A stretch of DNA of 64,000 nucleotides from Candidatus Accumulibacter necessarius (GCA_017302435.1 JAFLDL010000010.1:41276-105275), one strand, 5' to 3'. Numbered from the stretch's first letter, positions 1 to 13,035 are shown. Made by a program: numbers and translations. The notes: generated by a model from the sequence alone, not told the origin.

Positions 1-3
1 CCC

Positions 4-357
4 CTAGGGCTTGGCGGACCTGGCCGGCACGCGCGCGCCGGTGGCCGGGATCCCGGCCACCGGTGCCGCGGCCTTGTCACTCGCCGGCTTGTCGGGGATC
101 TGCACAAAAACCTCGTCCTGCTTGACCATGCCGAGTTCGAAACGGGCGCGCTCCTCGATCGCATCGTACCCCTGCTTGAGATCACGCACTTCGGCATCGA
201 AGCCCGCGTTACGCATCTCGAGCTGCTGGTTGGTTTCCTTCTGTTGCTGCAACTGCCGATCGACATCCCAGACCCGCAACCAGCCGCCCTTGCCCAGCCA
301 CAGCGGATGCTGCAGCAGGACAACCACCACCAGCAGCGCAACAGCCAGCCAGCGCAT
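4..357 (-). CDS. ftsB: Cell division protein FtsB (septum formation initiator)
   Basis: 117 residues. A single membrane helix at about residues 4-20 is followed by a Gln/Glu-rich coiled coil (about 30-72), the layout of FtsB, the small bitopic partner of FtsL and FtsQ in the divisome. The motif [13 protein letters not shown] near residue 70 is the conserved end of the DivIC/FtsB domain. A Pro/Ala-rich tail of about 25 residues follows and is longer than usual. It is the last gene of the run pyrG-kdsA-DUF1330-eno-ftsB, 27 bases after eno; eno-ftsB adjacency is classic in proteobacteria. The stop lies at the very edge of the window, so anything downstream is unseen. Confidence 0.93.
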   Translation of the reverse strand: MRWLAVALLVVVVLLQHPLWLGKGGWLRVWDVDRQLQQQKETNQQLEMRNAGFDAEVRDLKQGYDAIEERARFELGMVKQDEVFVQIPDKPASDKAAAPVAGIPATGARVPARSAKP

Positions 358-384
358 CGGAGCGGAGGTCGAAAACCCGGGGGA

Positions 385-1692
<1,308 letters not shown>

Positions 1693-1988
1693 TTAGAGAG
1701 GCAAACCCTCAACGACCAGCAGGTTCATTTCTGCCGCACCCCGGCACGCCGCTCTGGCTGCCTGGTATTCGGGCGAATCATGGAAGCGCTTCGCCTGTTC
1801 GAGAGAATCGAATTCGACAATCACCAGGCCCTCGGGCTTCGTCCAGCCGCCTTCGAGAACCTCGACCCGGCCGCCGCGTGCACGGCAGCGGCCGCCATAC
1901 TGCGCAATCGCCGCCTGCTCCAGCGTCTGGTAGCCCTCGTAGGCGAGCGGATCGCTGACCGTCGCCTCCGCCAGCAGGTAGGCGGCCA

Positions 1989-1989
<1 letters not shown>
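1693..1989 (-). CDS. DUF1330 family protein
   Basis: 98 residues. A compact alpha/beta protein of the DUF1330 (dimeric ferredoxin-like barrel) family; the C-terminal stretch VIVEFDSLEQAKRFHDSPEY is the family signature. No enzymatic role is established for the family. I chose the ATG at 1989 because it overlaps the kdsA stop by one base (TGATG), indicating translational coupling. An upstream in-frame extension would lie inside kdsA and has no family similarity. Its place between kdsA and eno recurs in betaproteobacteria. Confidence 0.88.
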
Positions 1990-4935
<2,946 letters not shown>

Positions 4936-4955
4936 TTGCCCACAAAGGACCACGC

Positions 4956-5999
4956 ATGCGCAGCCGCGACCTCTCCCCCTGGATCCACACGCACGTCTTC
5001 GACGAAGGCAATCTCGCCGCCGAAAAGGGCACGCGCCTGGTGATGCTGATTACCGCCGCAACGATGGTCATCGAGATTGCCGCCGGCTGGTGGTACAACT
5101 CGATGGCCCTGCTTGCCGACGGCTGGCACATGAGCTCGCATGCCGTGGCCATCGGCCTCTCGGCGCTGGCCTACGCGGCGGCAAGGCGCTACGCCGCCGA
5201 CCATCGCTTTGCCTTCGGAACCTGGAAGATCGAAGTACTCGCCGGTTTCGCCAGCGCCATCTTCCTCATCGGTGTCGCGCTGATGATGGTGGCCGGTTCG
5301 GTCGAGCGCATCTTCTCGCCGCAGCCGATCCGTTTCAGCGAGGCGATCATCGTCGCGGTCCTCGGACTGGCGGTGAATGTCGTCTGTGCACTGATCCTCG
5401 GCGGTGCGCACGACCATGGTCATTCGCACGGTCACGGATCTGGTCAGCATCACGATGATCACGACCACGACCATGCCGATGAACACGCGCACCATGGCCA
5501 CGGTGATCATGACCTGAATCTGCGCGCCGCCTATCTGCATGTCGTCGCCGATGCCGCCACCTCGCTGCTGGCCATCATTGCCCTGCTCGGAGGCATGCTC
5601 TACGGCTGGGACTGGCTCGACCCGCTGATGGGGATCGTTGGCGCCGTTCTCGTCGCCCGCTGGTCCCTGGGACTGATCCGCGATACCGGCCGTGTACTCC
5701 TTGACCGGGAGATGGATCACCCGGTGGTGACCGAGATTCGTCAGGCAATCGCCGAAACGCCGGGCTGGCCGATCGCACCAGAGATCGTCGACCTGCATGT
5801 CTGGCGCGTCGGCCGCGAGAAGTTCGCGGTGATTGTCAGTCTGGTCACCGAAGACGCCATGGTGACGGCCGAGGCCGTCAGGCAGCTTCTCGGCCAGCAC
5901 GAGGAACTGGTGCATGTCTCGGTCGAGATCAACCGCCCGCCGGGTAATGGCGATCGCTCGTCAATCGCCGACGCAGTCCCCCACCCCGCCAGCGCCTAG
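4956..5999 (+). CDS. dmeF: CDF-family Co/Ni (divalent cation) efflux protein, DmeF-like
   Basis: 347 residues. Cation diffusion facilitator with about six membrane helices. The metal site residues appear as ALLADGWHMSSH in helix 2 and HVVADAATS in helix 5. Between helices 4 and 5 lies a very His-rich loop (alternating His/Asp/Gly, about residues 150-185), typical of DmeF and zinc CDFs. Exports divalent metal in exchange for protons at the inner membrane. I chose ATG 4956, 20 bases after dmeR, because the longer in-frame reading overlaps dmeR. The stop codon TAG lies inside the left end of a 160-bp palindromic insertion, so the last residue or residues may be altered from the ancestral protein. 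Confidence 0.88.
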   Translation: MRSRDLSPWIHTHVFDEGNLAAEKGTRLVMLITAATMVIEIAAGWWYNSMALLADGWHMSSHAVAIGLSALAYAAARRYAADHRFAFGTWKIEVLAGFASAIFLIGVALMMVAGSVERIFSPQPIRFSEAIIVAVLGLAVNVVCALILGGAHDHGHSHGHGSGQHHDDHDHDHADEHAHHGHGDHDLNLRAAYLHVVADAATSLLAIIALLGGMLYGWDWLDPLMGIVGAVLVARWSLGLIRDTGRVLLDREMDHPVVTEIRQAIAETPGWPIAPEIVDLHVWRVGREKFAVIVSLVTEDAMVTAEAVRQLLGQHEELVHVSVEINRPPGNGDRSSIADAVPHPASA

Positions 6000-6155
6000 T
6001 AGTTCGTTCCGCCAAACCAATTACATTAAATCGCGCCTTCTCGCGCCATGCGGCGTTGCAAATTCTCGCCATAGCTATGGCTGTGGTTTGCGCCTTGCCT
6101 TGCACGAGAATGCATCAATTTCATTTGTAATCTTATTGACGGAACGAACTACTAG
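5996..6155. mobile_element. 160-bp palindromic MITE-like element
   Basis: Ends are inverted repeats: CTAGTAGTTCGTTCCGCCAA at the left, and its complement at the right with one mismatch. The interior arms remain partly complementary and meet in a perfect 12-bp palindrome CCATAGCTATGG (6069-6080). It is AT-richer than its surroundings and has no coding capacity. CTAG at both ends could be a 4-bp target duplication. The flanks resemble an uninterrupted sequence near 8225-8250. The element supplies the dmeF stop codon and could fold as a strong hairpin in the mRNA. I know of no name for it. Confidence 0.75.
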
Positions 6156-6160
6156 CTTTC

Positions 6161-6204
6161 GCACGGAAGCCCGGCCAGCAACTGGTCAGCCGATCGACCG
6201 GGCC
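6161..6204. repeat. 44-bp direct repeat, copy 1 (relic of a trxC 3' end)
   Basis: 41 of 44 bases match 8241-8284. In copy 2 this stretch holds the last codons and stop of trxC and what follows. Here, read on the minus strand, the corresponding codons give A-R-S-I-G-stop, but no thioredoxin reading frame precedes them. The similarity resumes to the left of the palindromic element (CCAGCGCCT), so the element was inserted into one copy of this duplicated segment. Confidence 0.75.
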
Positions 6205-6559
6205 GGGAACGGCTGCTGCGTCATCGTCTTAATCACCGACCCGGTGCCGTGCGCGACATCCTGACCCACCTGGGCGAACCAACCTCGCAGCGAACAGCAC
6301 GCCGGACAGATGCGTCCAGGCATTGGATCCTTCCCCTGTAGTACATGGGCCTCCGCCTCGACCGGATGAGCCGTTTGCCCGACCAGCGGAAAGCTCAGCC
6401 GGAGACGGCAATTCGAGCACCTTCGCAGCACTGTCCGGGACTCCGCCCGCCAGGGGTGAACGGACCTCGGCCCGAACAGCGCAATAGCCAGCTGTGGCTT
6501 GCCGGATCACCGCCAAATAGGCACTATCGCAGGAATTTGTAGACCAACCGGAGCCTCCG
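6205..6559. other. Intergenic stretch without recognisable gene
   Basis: No convincing coding sequence on either strand; open frames here have no recognisable domain and poor start signals. The final bases carry GGAG about six bases before the chemoreceptor ATG. Its left edge is the trxC-tail relic, so the region is probably decayed DNA joined by rearrangement. Confidence 0.5.
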
Positions 6560-8194
6560 ATGAGAAACAATCAGCCCATCACCATGGCCGAAGCGATCGT
6601 TCCCGACGATGAGTTCATCTACTCCCGTACCAATCTCAAGGGGGTGATCGAGGAAGCCAACGAGGCTTTCGCCCGGATCAGCGGCTACACCCGCGAAGAG
6701 ATGATCGGACAGCCACACAACCTCGTTCGCCACCCCGAGATGCCGGAAGCAGTTTTCGCCGACCTCTGGGCCGACCTCGCAGCCGGTCGCCCCTGGAGTG
6801 GCCTGGTCAAGAACCGCTGCAAGGACGGCGGTTACTACTGGGTCGTCGCCAACGCGTCGCCGGTGCGCGAACACGGCCAGATCGTCGGCTATCAGTCGGT
6901 GCGCGCGCGGCCGACCCGGCACGAGACGGCTGCCGCCGAAGACGCCTACCGCCGGATCCGGCAGGGCGACAAATCCTTGCGCGTCGAGCATGGCCGCATC
7001 GTGCGGGCCTTACCGGGCAGTGTCGAGTGGTTCGTCAAATTGCCGACGCAGATGCTGATCATGGGCCTGCTGGCCATTCTCCCCGGCCTCCTGGCGCTGC
7101 TCGCCAGCCTGACGGAGAACGTGCTTTTCGGTCGTCTGGACAACGTGCTGTCGGCCATCGCGGTGGTCTATGCCTTGTTCTTCCTGTTCTGGGTGACGCC
7201 GCGGGTCGCGCGCGACCTCTCGGCGACCGCCGACTACCTCGAATCGGTCCTCACCACCGGCGATCTCAAGACGCGCCTGAAGATCAACCGGCGCGACCTT
7301 ATCGGACACGTCGCGCGCCTGGCCGACCGCTTCATCGCCTCGGTGCAGGCAACGGTACAGGGCATGGCCGACAGTGCGAAACAGGTCGAGAACGCCAACC
7401 GGGAGGTGCAGGCCGGCGTTCTCGAGGTCAACCGATCGGCGATCGTCCAGAACGACGCCACTTCGGCGTCTGCGGCAGCGGTCGAGGAAGTGTCCGTGTC
7501 GATCGGCGAGGTGGCGGCGCATGCCGGCAGTACCGAGGCGGCGGCGCACAAGGCGGGGGCGGTGGCGCAGGCGGGCGAGGAGCTGTCGCTGCGGGCGAGC
7601 CAGACCATTCTCTCACTGGCCGAGACGGTCAAGGCGTCGGCACAGCAGGTCGAGTCGCTGGGTCAACGCTCCGAGGAGATCAGCCGGATAGTCGCGGTCA
7701 TCAAGGAGGTTGCTGACCAGACCAATCTGCTGGCGCTCAACGCGGCCATCGAGGCTGCACGTGCGGGCGACGCGGGGCGCGGCTTTTCGGTGGTCGCCGA
7801 CGAGGTGCGTAAACTCGCCGAGCGGACCGGCAAGGCGACACAGGAAATCACCCTGATGATCGGCAGCATCCAGAGCGAAACCAGGCAGGCGGTTGAAGGG
7901 ATGCGTAGCGGCGCGCACGAGGTCGAAGAGAGTGTGCGCCTGGTCCAGGAAGCCCGCGAAGCGCTGCGCGGGATCAACGAGCAGATGAGCACTACCGTTG
8001 CCATGGTCAGCGAGATTACTCACTCCTCGAGTCAGCAGCAGGCCGCGATGACCGAGCTCGCGCGGAACGTCGAGCGCGTCGCGCTGATGACTGACGAGAA
8101 CGTGGCGGTGACCCGGCAAACCGAAGCCATGGTCGAGTCCCTGAGTGCCACCGTTCGCCGCATGCGCAAGGCGGTCGAACAATATCAGGTGTGA
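6560..8194 (+). CDS. PAS-containing methyl-accepting chemotaxis protein (Aer-like)
   Basis: 544 residues. An N-terminal PAS domain (about 15-115, with the motif [21 protein letters not shown] typical of Aer) precedes two close membrane helices (about 165-212), a short HAMP-like region and a C-terminal MCP signalling domain. The conserved hairpin tip is [20 protein letters not shown] near residue 385. There is no large periplasmic domain, which indicates sensing of an internal redox or energy signal through the PAS cofactor (FAD in Aer). It acts through CheW-CheA; no che core genes are in the window. It stands alone, with GGAG before the ATG. Confidence 0.9.
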   Translation: MRNNQPITMAEAIVPDDEFIYSRTNLKGVIEEANEAFARISGYTREEMIGQPHNLVRHPEMPEAVFADLWADLAAGRPWSGLVKNRCKDGGYYWVVANASPVREHGQIVGYQSVRARPTRHETAAAEDAYRRIRQGDKSLRVEHGRIVRALPGSVEWFVKLPTQMLIMGLLAILPGLLALLASLTENVLFGRLDNVLSAIAVVYALFFLFWVTPRVARDLSATADYLESVLTTGDLKTRLKINRRDLIGHVARLADRFIASVQATVQGMADSAKQVENANREVQAGVLEVNRSAIVQNDATSASAAAVEEVSVSIGEVAAHAGSTEAAAHKAGAVAQAGEELSLRASQTILSLAETVKASAQQVESLGQRSEEISRIVAVIKEVADQTNLLALNAAIEAARAGDAGRGFSVVADEVRKLAERTGKATQEITLMIGSIQSETRQAVEGMRSGAHEVEESVRLVQEAREALRGINEQMSTTVAMVSEITHSSSQQQAAMTELARNVERVALMTDENVAVTRQTEAMVESLSATVRRMRKAVEQYQV

Positions 8195-8240
8195 GCGCAT
8201 CGCCAGCAGCCCTTCCCCATCCTGCCAGCGCCTGGCGTGC

Positions 8241-8284
8241 GCACGGAAACCCGGCCAGCAACTGCTCAGCCGCTCGACCGGGCC
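8241..8284. repeat. 44-bp direct repeat, copy 2 (intact trxC 3' end)
   Basis: The intact partner of 6161-6204: it contains the final codons and stop of trxC and about 25 bases beyond. The sequence just left (from 8225, CCAGCGCCTGG) matches the left flank of the palindromic element at 5988-5997, so this copy serves as an unoccupied target site for comparison. Confidence 0.75.
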
Positions 8285-8700
8285 CAGCGGACGATGCCTG
8301 CCACATCCATGGCGCCGGATTGCCGGGCGACCTCTCGCCCGCCGCGGAAGATCATCAGCGTCGGGATCGAGCGAATGCCAAAGCGCGCGGCGAGCGCCTG
8401 CTCGTCTTCGGTATTGATCTTGGCCAGGCGAAAATCCGGCTCGAGCTGCCGCGCGGCCTGAGCGAACGCCGGCGCCATCGCCCGACAGGGGCCACACCAC
8501 GGTGCCCAGAAGTCGATCACGATCGGCACTTCCGAGCGCCCGACGTGCTGCTCGAAGCTGGCCCCAGTCAACACCACCGGTGCACCGTCAAAAAGCAGAG
8601 ACTGGCAATGACCACAGCGTCCCTGCTCGGCGAGACGCACTTCGGGGACCCGGTTGGGGCGATGGCAATGCGGGCAAACCACTATTCTTGATGCACTCAT
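8266..8700 (-). CDS. trxC: Thioredoxin 2
   Basis: 144 residues. An N-terminal zinc ribbon with two CxxC pairs (Cys9/Cys12 and Cys29/Cys32) precedes a thioredoxin fold with active site WCGPC (Cys69/Cys72). This is TrxC, the zinc-binding cytoplasmic thioredoxin induced by oxidative stress in enterics. The ATG at 8700 begins the conserved N-terminus; an alternative upstream start seven residues earlier is less likely. It is 116 bases downstream of nirH on the same strand. A link to heme d1 maturation is not established. Confidence 0.93.
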   Translation of the reverse strand: MSASRIVVCPHCHRPNRVPEVRLAEQGRCGHCQSLLFDGAPVVLTGASFEQHVGRSEVPIVIDFWAPWCGPCRAMAPAFAQAARQLEPDFRLAKINTEDEQALAARFGIRSIPTLMIFRGGREVARQSGAMDVAGIVRWARSSG

Positions 8701-8816
8701 CCTGGCAACTCCAGACACCACAATCGGTGTCGGCTAGATGGTGACATCGCTACCGGTTTCAAGCCGGACGGCCGGCAACCCGGTTCGGCGCGACACCGCC
8801 ATCGTCCCACCACCCC

Positions 8817-9302
8817 TCAGGCACCGATTCTGAGGCCTGTCTTCTTGAGGATCCGGGTGGAAAAAAGCACATCAAGCGCCCGGCAGTCAGAACCAATGAT
8901 CGCGGCGATTTCCGCCACCTTGGCCATCACCTCGGCGCGCGAACCGCCATGGACCATGGCAAACAGGTTGTACGGCCAGTCCGGAAGCCGGCGCGGCCGA
9001 TGGTAGCAGTGGGTGACGAAAGCGAGCGCGCCCACCTGCCGGCCGAGTTCGTCGATGCGCTCGTCCGGCACATCCCAGACACTCATTCCGTTGGCCGTAT
9101 AGCCGATCGCGTAGTGATTGGGTACGGCGCCGATACGGCGGATGGCGCCGCTCTCGAGCATGCTCGCCAGACGGGCCATCACTTCCTCGGCTGGAATGCC
9201 GACCTGTTCGGCCAACTGGTGATACGGACGAGGGACCAGCGGCAGGCCACCCTGGGTCGCCAGAACGAGGCGCCGGTCGACGGCGTCGAAGGTCCCGTTC
9301 AT
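8817..9302 (-). CDS. nirH: Siroheme decarboxylase subunit, NirH-like
   Basis: 161 residues. An AsnC/Lrp-like helix-turn-helix fold followed by the AhbA/AhbB domain. Signature HCYHRPRRLPDWPYNLFAMVHG (about residues 92-113) holds the His and Arg residues associated with siroheme decarboxylation. Together with NirD, L and G it converts siroheme to didecarboxysiroheme on the way to heme d1 of cytochrome cd1 nitrite reductase. The start ATG overlaps the nirG stop (ATGA). Assignment as NirH rather than NirL rests on its place at the end of the row. Confidence 0.82.
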   Translation of the reverse strand: MNGTFDAVDRRLVLATQGGLPLVPRPYHQLAEQVGIPAEEVMARLASMLESGAIRRIGAVPNHYAIGYTANGMSVWDVPDERIDELGRQVGALAFVTHCYHRPRRLPDWPYNLFAMVHGGSRAEVMAKVAEIAAIIGSDCRALDVLFSTRILKKTGLRIGA

Positions 9303-9778
9303 GCCCGCACCACCAGCTTCATCTCGACAAAGTACTCCTGAAGTTTCGGGAAGGGAAAAACCGGCAGGCCACTCGCCGCTTCGATCCGGCGGATCGCGGC
9401 GTCGATGCCGGCCGCACTCTCGGTGGCCAGCACGAACCACATGTTGAACCCGCCGCCATGCTCGCTTTCGCGGCGGTAGTTGTGGGCGACTTCGGGCAGG
9501 GCGTTAACGATTTCGAGCACCCGCTGCCAATCGCCTTCCGGGACACGCAGCGCCGCCAGCACAAAGGCGCCGCCCATCCGCTCGACCTGAAACATCGGTC
9601 CGAAGCGGGTCAGCAGCCGCGCGTCGAGCATCCGCTGCAGACGCTCGAGCAATTCCGCCTCGCTCATCCCGAGCCCAGCGGCGACCTGGGCATAAGGCCG
9701 TTCGCAAATCGGAAAACCACCCTGCAGACCATCGATGATCGCGCGGTCGAGCGCGTCAATCGGCGTCGGCTCACGCAT
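9299..9778 (-). CDS. nirG: Siroheme decarboxylase subunit, NirG-like
   Basis: 159 residues. An N-terminal HTH of AsnC type (DALDRAIIDGLQGGFPICERPY) and a C-terminal ligand domain with HNYRRESEHGGGFNMWFVLA. Homologous to the other Nir subunits here. Its ATG lies 8 bases inside the end of nirDL and its end overlaps nirH by four bases, so the three genes are translationally coupled. Functions in the siroheme decarboxylase complex for heme d1. Confidence 0.83.
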   Translation of the reverse strand: MREPTPIDALDRAIIDGLQGGFPICERPYAQVAAGLGMSEAELLERLQRMLDARLLTRFGPMFQVERMGGAFVLAALRVPEGDWQRVLEIVNALPEVAHNYRRESEHGGGFNMWFVLATESAAGIDAAIRRIEAASGLPVFPFPKLQEYFVEMKLVVRA

Positions 9779-10760
9779 AACGTGCGCCGCCCTGCTTGAA
9801 GCGCGTCAGCGAGAACAGGGTATCGCAAGCGTAATCGGTGAGCTGCAGCTGCGCCCGCAGTTCGGCGATCCTGGCCTCGACATGGGCCCGGGCCTGGCCG
9901 TGAATCATGCAGAACAGGTTGTAGCGCCATGCTGGCGGCACACGCGGGCGCTGGTAGCACAACGTCACGCCGGCGGCACGTGCCAGCCGCTCGCCGACTT
10001 CGTCGACGCCGGCATCGGGAACGTCGTGTACCAGCATCGCGTTGGCCCTATAGCCGAGCTCGTGGTGCCTGACGATCACCCCAAAGCGCTTGATGATGCC
10101 CTCGGCACACCAGCGGCGAATGCGTTCGATGACCTCGCCCTCATCACAGCGGAGACGGCTGGCAAGCACCGAAAACGGACGGATGAACAGCGGCAGCCCC
10201 TCCTGCAGGACCATGACCAGGCGACGCCCGTCCTCGTCGAGTTGCGTCGGCGGTACGAAAGCGTGGCTGTGCGCACCAGCGCCAGTGCTCGGCCGCTCGT
10301 CCTTGCCATCGAGCGAAAAACCGAGATCGATGTGGTATTCGTGCAGCAGCGGCAGCCGGAGCATCGGCCAGCCCGCGGCCTCTTCAATGGCCGCGAGGGC
10401 GGCCTGCAAACGCCCTTCCGATCCGGCCGTGACAACAAACCAGAGGTTGTAGCGGTGCTCGCGCTCGTAATTGTGGTTGACTTCGGGAAAGCGATTGACC
10501 ACCTCGGCGATCGCAGCAAGCTTCGCCGGTGGCACCGCCATCGCTGCCAGCGTGCTGGCGCCGATTCGCTTGGGCGCGAAGACCGCGCCGACGCGCGCGA
10601 TCTTGCCTTCGCGGCGCAGCGCCTCAAGCCCCTGCAGGACAGCGCCCTCGGCCACCCCCAGGCGGGACGCCAGTTCGGCAAAGGGCGCCGAACAGAGCGG
10701 AAAGTCGCGCTGAAATTCGTTCAGCAGGCGGAAATCGAGCTCCCCTTCCGGCCTTTCCAT
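9771..10760 (-). CDS. nirDL: Fused siroheme decarboxylase NirD-NirL
   Basis: 329 residues, about twice a single subunit. The first half (to about 150) has HNYEREHRYNLWFVV; the second half repeats the fold with a second HTH and CYQRPRVPPAWRYNLFCMIHG. The join is a short Gly/Ala/His-rich linker near residues 148-158. NirDL fusions occur in several denitrifiers. I chose ATG 10760, which overlaps the nirF stop by one base (TGATG); a TTG one codon earlier is possible. Confidence 0.86.
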   Translation of the reverse strand: MERPEGELDFRLLNEFQRDFPLCSAPFAELASRLGVAEGAVLQGLEALRREGKIARVGAVFAPKRIGASTLAAMAVPPAKLAAIAEVVNRFPEVNHNYEREHRYNLWFVVTAGSEGRLQAALAAIEEAAGWPMLRLPLLHEYHIDLGFSLDGKDERPSTGAGAHSHAFVPPTQLDEDGRRLVMVLQEGLPLFIRPFSVLASRLRCDEGEVIERIRRWCAEGIIKRFGVIVRHHELGYRANAMLVHDVPDAGVDEVGERLARAAGVTLCYQRPRVPPAWRYNLFCMIHGQARAHVEARIAELRAQLQLTDYACDTLFSLTRFKQGGARYA

Positions 10761-11923
10761 CAAAACCCCGTCCGGTTTCCGCGGCTGGTGAAGAAGATGC
10801 CGCTCGGTGCCTGCGCGGGAAACTCGCCGATTTTCTCGAAAGTCGCCGTGTCGTAGATCACGACCCGGTTGTCGTCGCGCGCGGAAAGCCAGACTGCTTC
10901 GCCGCGCGGCGTGAATTCCATGTGCAGGATCGCCTTGCCCGGCTGCAGAGTCTTGACCACCTGGCCGCTGAGGGTGTCGATCACCTCGACCCAGCCGTTA
11001 TCCGGAAACGCGTAATTGACCCACACCTGCCGGCCGTCCGGTCGCGCCATGACGAACACCGGCTGACCCTTCACCTTGATGCGCGCCACTTCCTGCCAAC
11101 TGCCGCCGGCAACGACCAGCACCTCGTGCCGACCAATCGCCGGCAGATAGGCATTCCCCTGCGCCACCGCCCAGCCGCGCAGGTGCGGCATCTTGAAAAC
11201 CGGCAGCTTCTCCTCGCCCCGCCCATAGTTCTGCAGGATGCGGCGACTGCCCTGCTCTGGCTGCCAGGTGTCGAGCAGGGCAACGCCATCCTCGCCGAAG
11301 AGCCCGGCCAGGTAGTAGCGACCGTCCGGCGTCACCAGCCCGTCGTAGGGCTGTTGCCCCGCCGGATAGCGCTGCGTCTGTGGACGTCTGGGGTCGGAGA
11401 AGTCGCTCACCCAGATCTCGCCGCCATCAAAGAGCGCATAGGCAAAGCGATTACCCGACAAATCCGCCAGACCGACGACTTTTGATAGGCTGCCTGGGGC
11501 GTACTCCGCCGGCACTTCCGAGAGCAGTTCAAGCGTTTCGGCATCGAAGGCCTTGATGCCGCCCGGCGTGTAGTTCTGTGCGACGACGATTCGCCCATCC
11601 TGCGAGATCGCACCGCCGATCGCATTGCCCGACTGCAGTACGCGCTTGACCACCCGCGCCTCGAGCAGGTCGACCTTGGTCAGCCCGCCGTCGCGGCCGA
11701 AGACGTAGGCGTAGCGGCCATCGCGCGAGTAGACCACGGAGGCATGCGACAGGTCACCGAAGCCGGCGATACGCGCATAGGGTTGGCGCCGACTGGTGTC
11801 GACCAGGGTCACCTGGCCGCTGGCACGCTCGATGACCAGTCCGAGGTCACCGGTACCGCGCAGGTTTGGCGAGGCGCAGGCAGCCAGCAGAACGGTCACC
11901 AGCAGCGTCAATAGTCTAGTCAT
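10760..11923 (-). CDS. nirF: Heme d1 biosynthesis protein NirF (lipoprotein)
   Basis: 387 residues. A signal peptide ending in a lipobox (LAAC, lipidated Cys16) is followed by an eight-bladed beta-propeller related to the cytochrome cd1 d1 domain, with repeats such as SRDGRYAYVFGRDG and TPDGRYYLAGLFGEDG. NirF acts in the periplasm as a dehydrogenase-type enzyme late in heme d1 formation. ATG 11923 has GAG about 10 bases upstream; a GTG three codons earlier is an alternative. It is the second gene of the nir row, 102 bases after the cytochrome. Confidence 0.92.
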   Translation of the reverse strand: MTRLLTLLVTVLLAACASPNLRGTGDLGLVIERASGQVTLVDTSRRQPYARIAGFGDLSHASVVYSRDGRYAYVFGRDGGLTKVDLLEARVVKRVLQSGNAIGGAISQDGRIVVAQNYTPGGIKAFDAETLELLSEVPAEYAPGSLSKVVGLADLSGNRFAYALFDGGEIWVSDFSDPRRPQTQRYPAGQQPYDGLVTPDGRYYLAGLFGEDGVALLDTWQPEQGSRRILQNYGRGEEKLPVFKMPHLRGWAVAQGNAYLPAIGRHEVLVVAGGSWQEVARIKVKGQPVFVMARPDGRQVWVNYAFPDNGWVEVIDTLSGQVVKTLQPGKAILHMEFTPRGEAVWLSARDDNRVVIYDTATFEKIGEFPAQAPSGIFFTSRGNRTGF

Positions 11924-12025
11924 GGGCGTCACTCAAACAGCGCCGTTGGCGCAAATGCGATCGGTACAGGCCGTGCCGGCGCGCCTTTGCAGTTCCAGCA
12001 CAGGTGCCACCAGCGCAAGTCCTGC

Positions 12026-12757
12026 CTACTTCCGGTTCGCTGGCCCCCTGGCCTTGCACAGGCTGCCCGGCATCACCAGGCTGGACTGGTAGGCCGAGAT
12101 GGCGACCAGTTGGTCGTTGCTGTACTTGCTGATGATCCTGACCATGTCCGGGTTGGCATTGCGTCGCCGACCGTCGCGGATTTCGGTCATTTGCCGCAGC
12201 AGGTACCGGTAGTGCTGGCCAGCGATCACCGGGTAGAACTTTTCCTTGACCCCCTCACCACTGGCCCCGTGGCAATCCCTGCACTCCTTTTCGTAGAGCG
12301 CTCTGCCGATTGCCACCTGTCTGTCGGCATCCTTGCCCTCGTACCTGCCGTGTTCCAGCGGGATACAAAGCTGCTCGATGTAAGCGGCGACGTCGGCCAG
12401 TTCCTGCGGGTCGGTCAAGGTCGCGGCGAACGGGTACATCGTCGGGTTGTCGCGCAGACCGGCGCGAATGTCCGCCATCTGCTTGAGAAGCACGGTGGTA
12501 TGCTGACCGGCCAGCTGTGGAAAGCTGCCGTCCGGGCGGCCGGCACCCGACTGGAGGTGGCAGCCGACGCACACCCCGTAGGCTTCCTCACCGCGCTTCC
12601 TGTCGCCCTTGAGCTTCAGCGCCTCGAGCTTCTCCCCCGCCGGCATGTTCCATCGGTAATCCCTGCCTTCGATACCCTGAGCCTGGGATGCTGGCGGCCC
12701 GGCCCGGGCAGCGACCGCGGCGACCATTGCCAGAGAAACCGCCAGAATGAGTTTCAT
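12026..12757 (-). CDS. Diheme cytochrome c4-type, periplasmic
   Basis: 243 residues. Signal peptide (about 1-19, cleavage near ARA-GP). Two heme c sites: CVGCH (Cys63, Cys66, His67) and CRDCH (Cys159, Cys162, His163), each with a downstream Met-containing segment, as in cytochrome c4/c553-type electron carriers. As the first gene of the nir cluster it probably delivers electrons to nitrite reductase or takes the place of NirC. ATG 12757 preferred over a TTG three codons upstream. An FNR-type promoter lies directly upstream. Confidence 0.88.
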   Translation of the reverse strand: MKLILAVSLAMVAAVAARAGPPASQAQGIEGRDYRWNMPAGEKLEALKLKGDRKRGEEAYGVCVGCHLQSGAGRPDGSFPQLAGQHTTVLLKQMADIRAGLRDNPTMYPFAATLTDPQELADVAAYIEQLCIPLEHGRYEGKDADRQVAIGRALYEKECRDCHGASGEGVKEKFYPVIAGQHYRYLLRQMTEIRDGRRRNANPDMVRIISKYSNDQLVAISAYQSSLVMPGSLCKARGPANRK

Positions 12758-12795
12758 CGCCGCCAACTCGGTACTCCATGTGAATCAATACCATC

Positions 12796-12837
12796 AATCT
12801 AGCAATGGGCTGACTGCGTGGCGTTGATAATTGTCAA
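12796..12837 (-). promoter_or_regulatory. FNR/DNR-type anaerobic promoter of the nir cluster
   Basis: TTGATAATTGTCAA (12824-12837) matches the FNR/DNR consensus TTGAT-N4-ATCAA in 9 of 10 defined bases. On the minus strand TAGATT (12801-12796) forms a -10 box. With +1 at about 12789, the box centre (12830.5) lies at -41.5, the class II position for FNR-family activation. Low oxygen or nitric oxide control of the heme d1 genes follows. Confidence 0.8.
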
Positions 12838-13035
12838 GTCGCGCCACAGTAGACCCAAAGCGCCGATCCCTGGGCAGTCCACACCTTGCCGCCAGTCGAT
12901 CGCCAGACGGCCCGGCGCCGCTGCGGCAATATGCCGCACGCCCTGGGAACATGCACTGGCCGATAATCCGACAGCCCATCACCAGGCGATAATGCAGGCC
13001 CCGAACAGCGGTCGGCCGATCCTCACCCCCAGACA

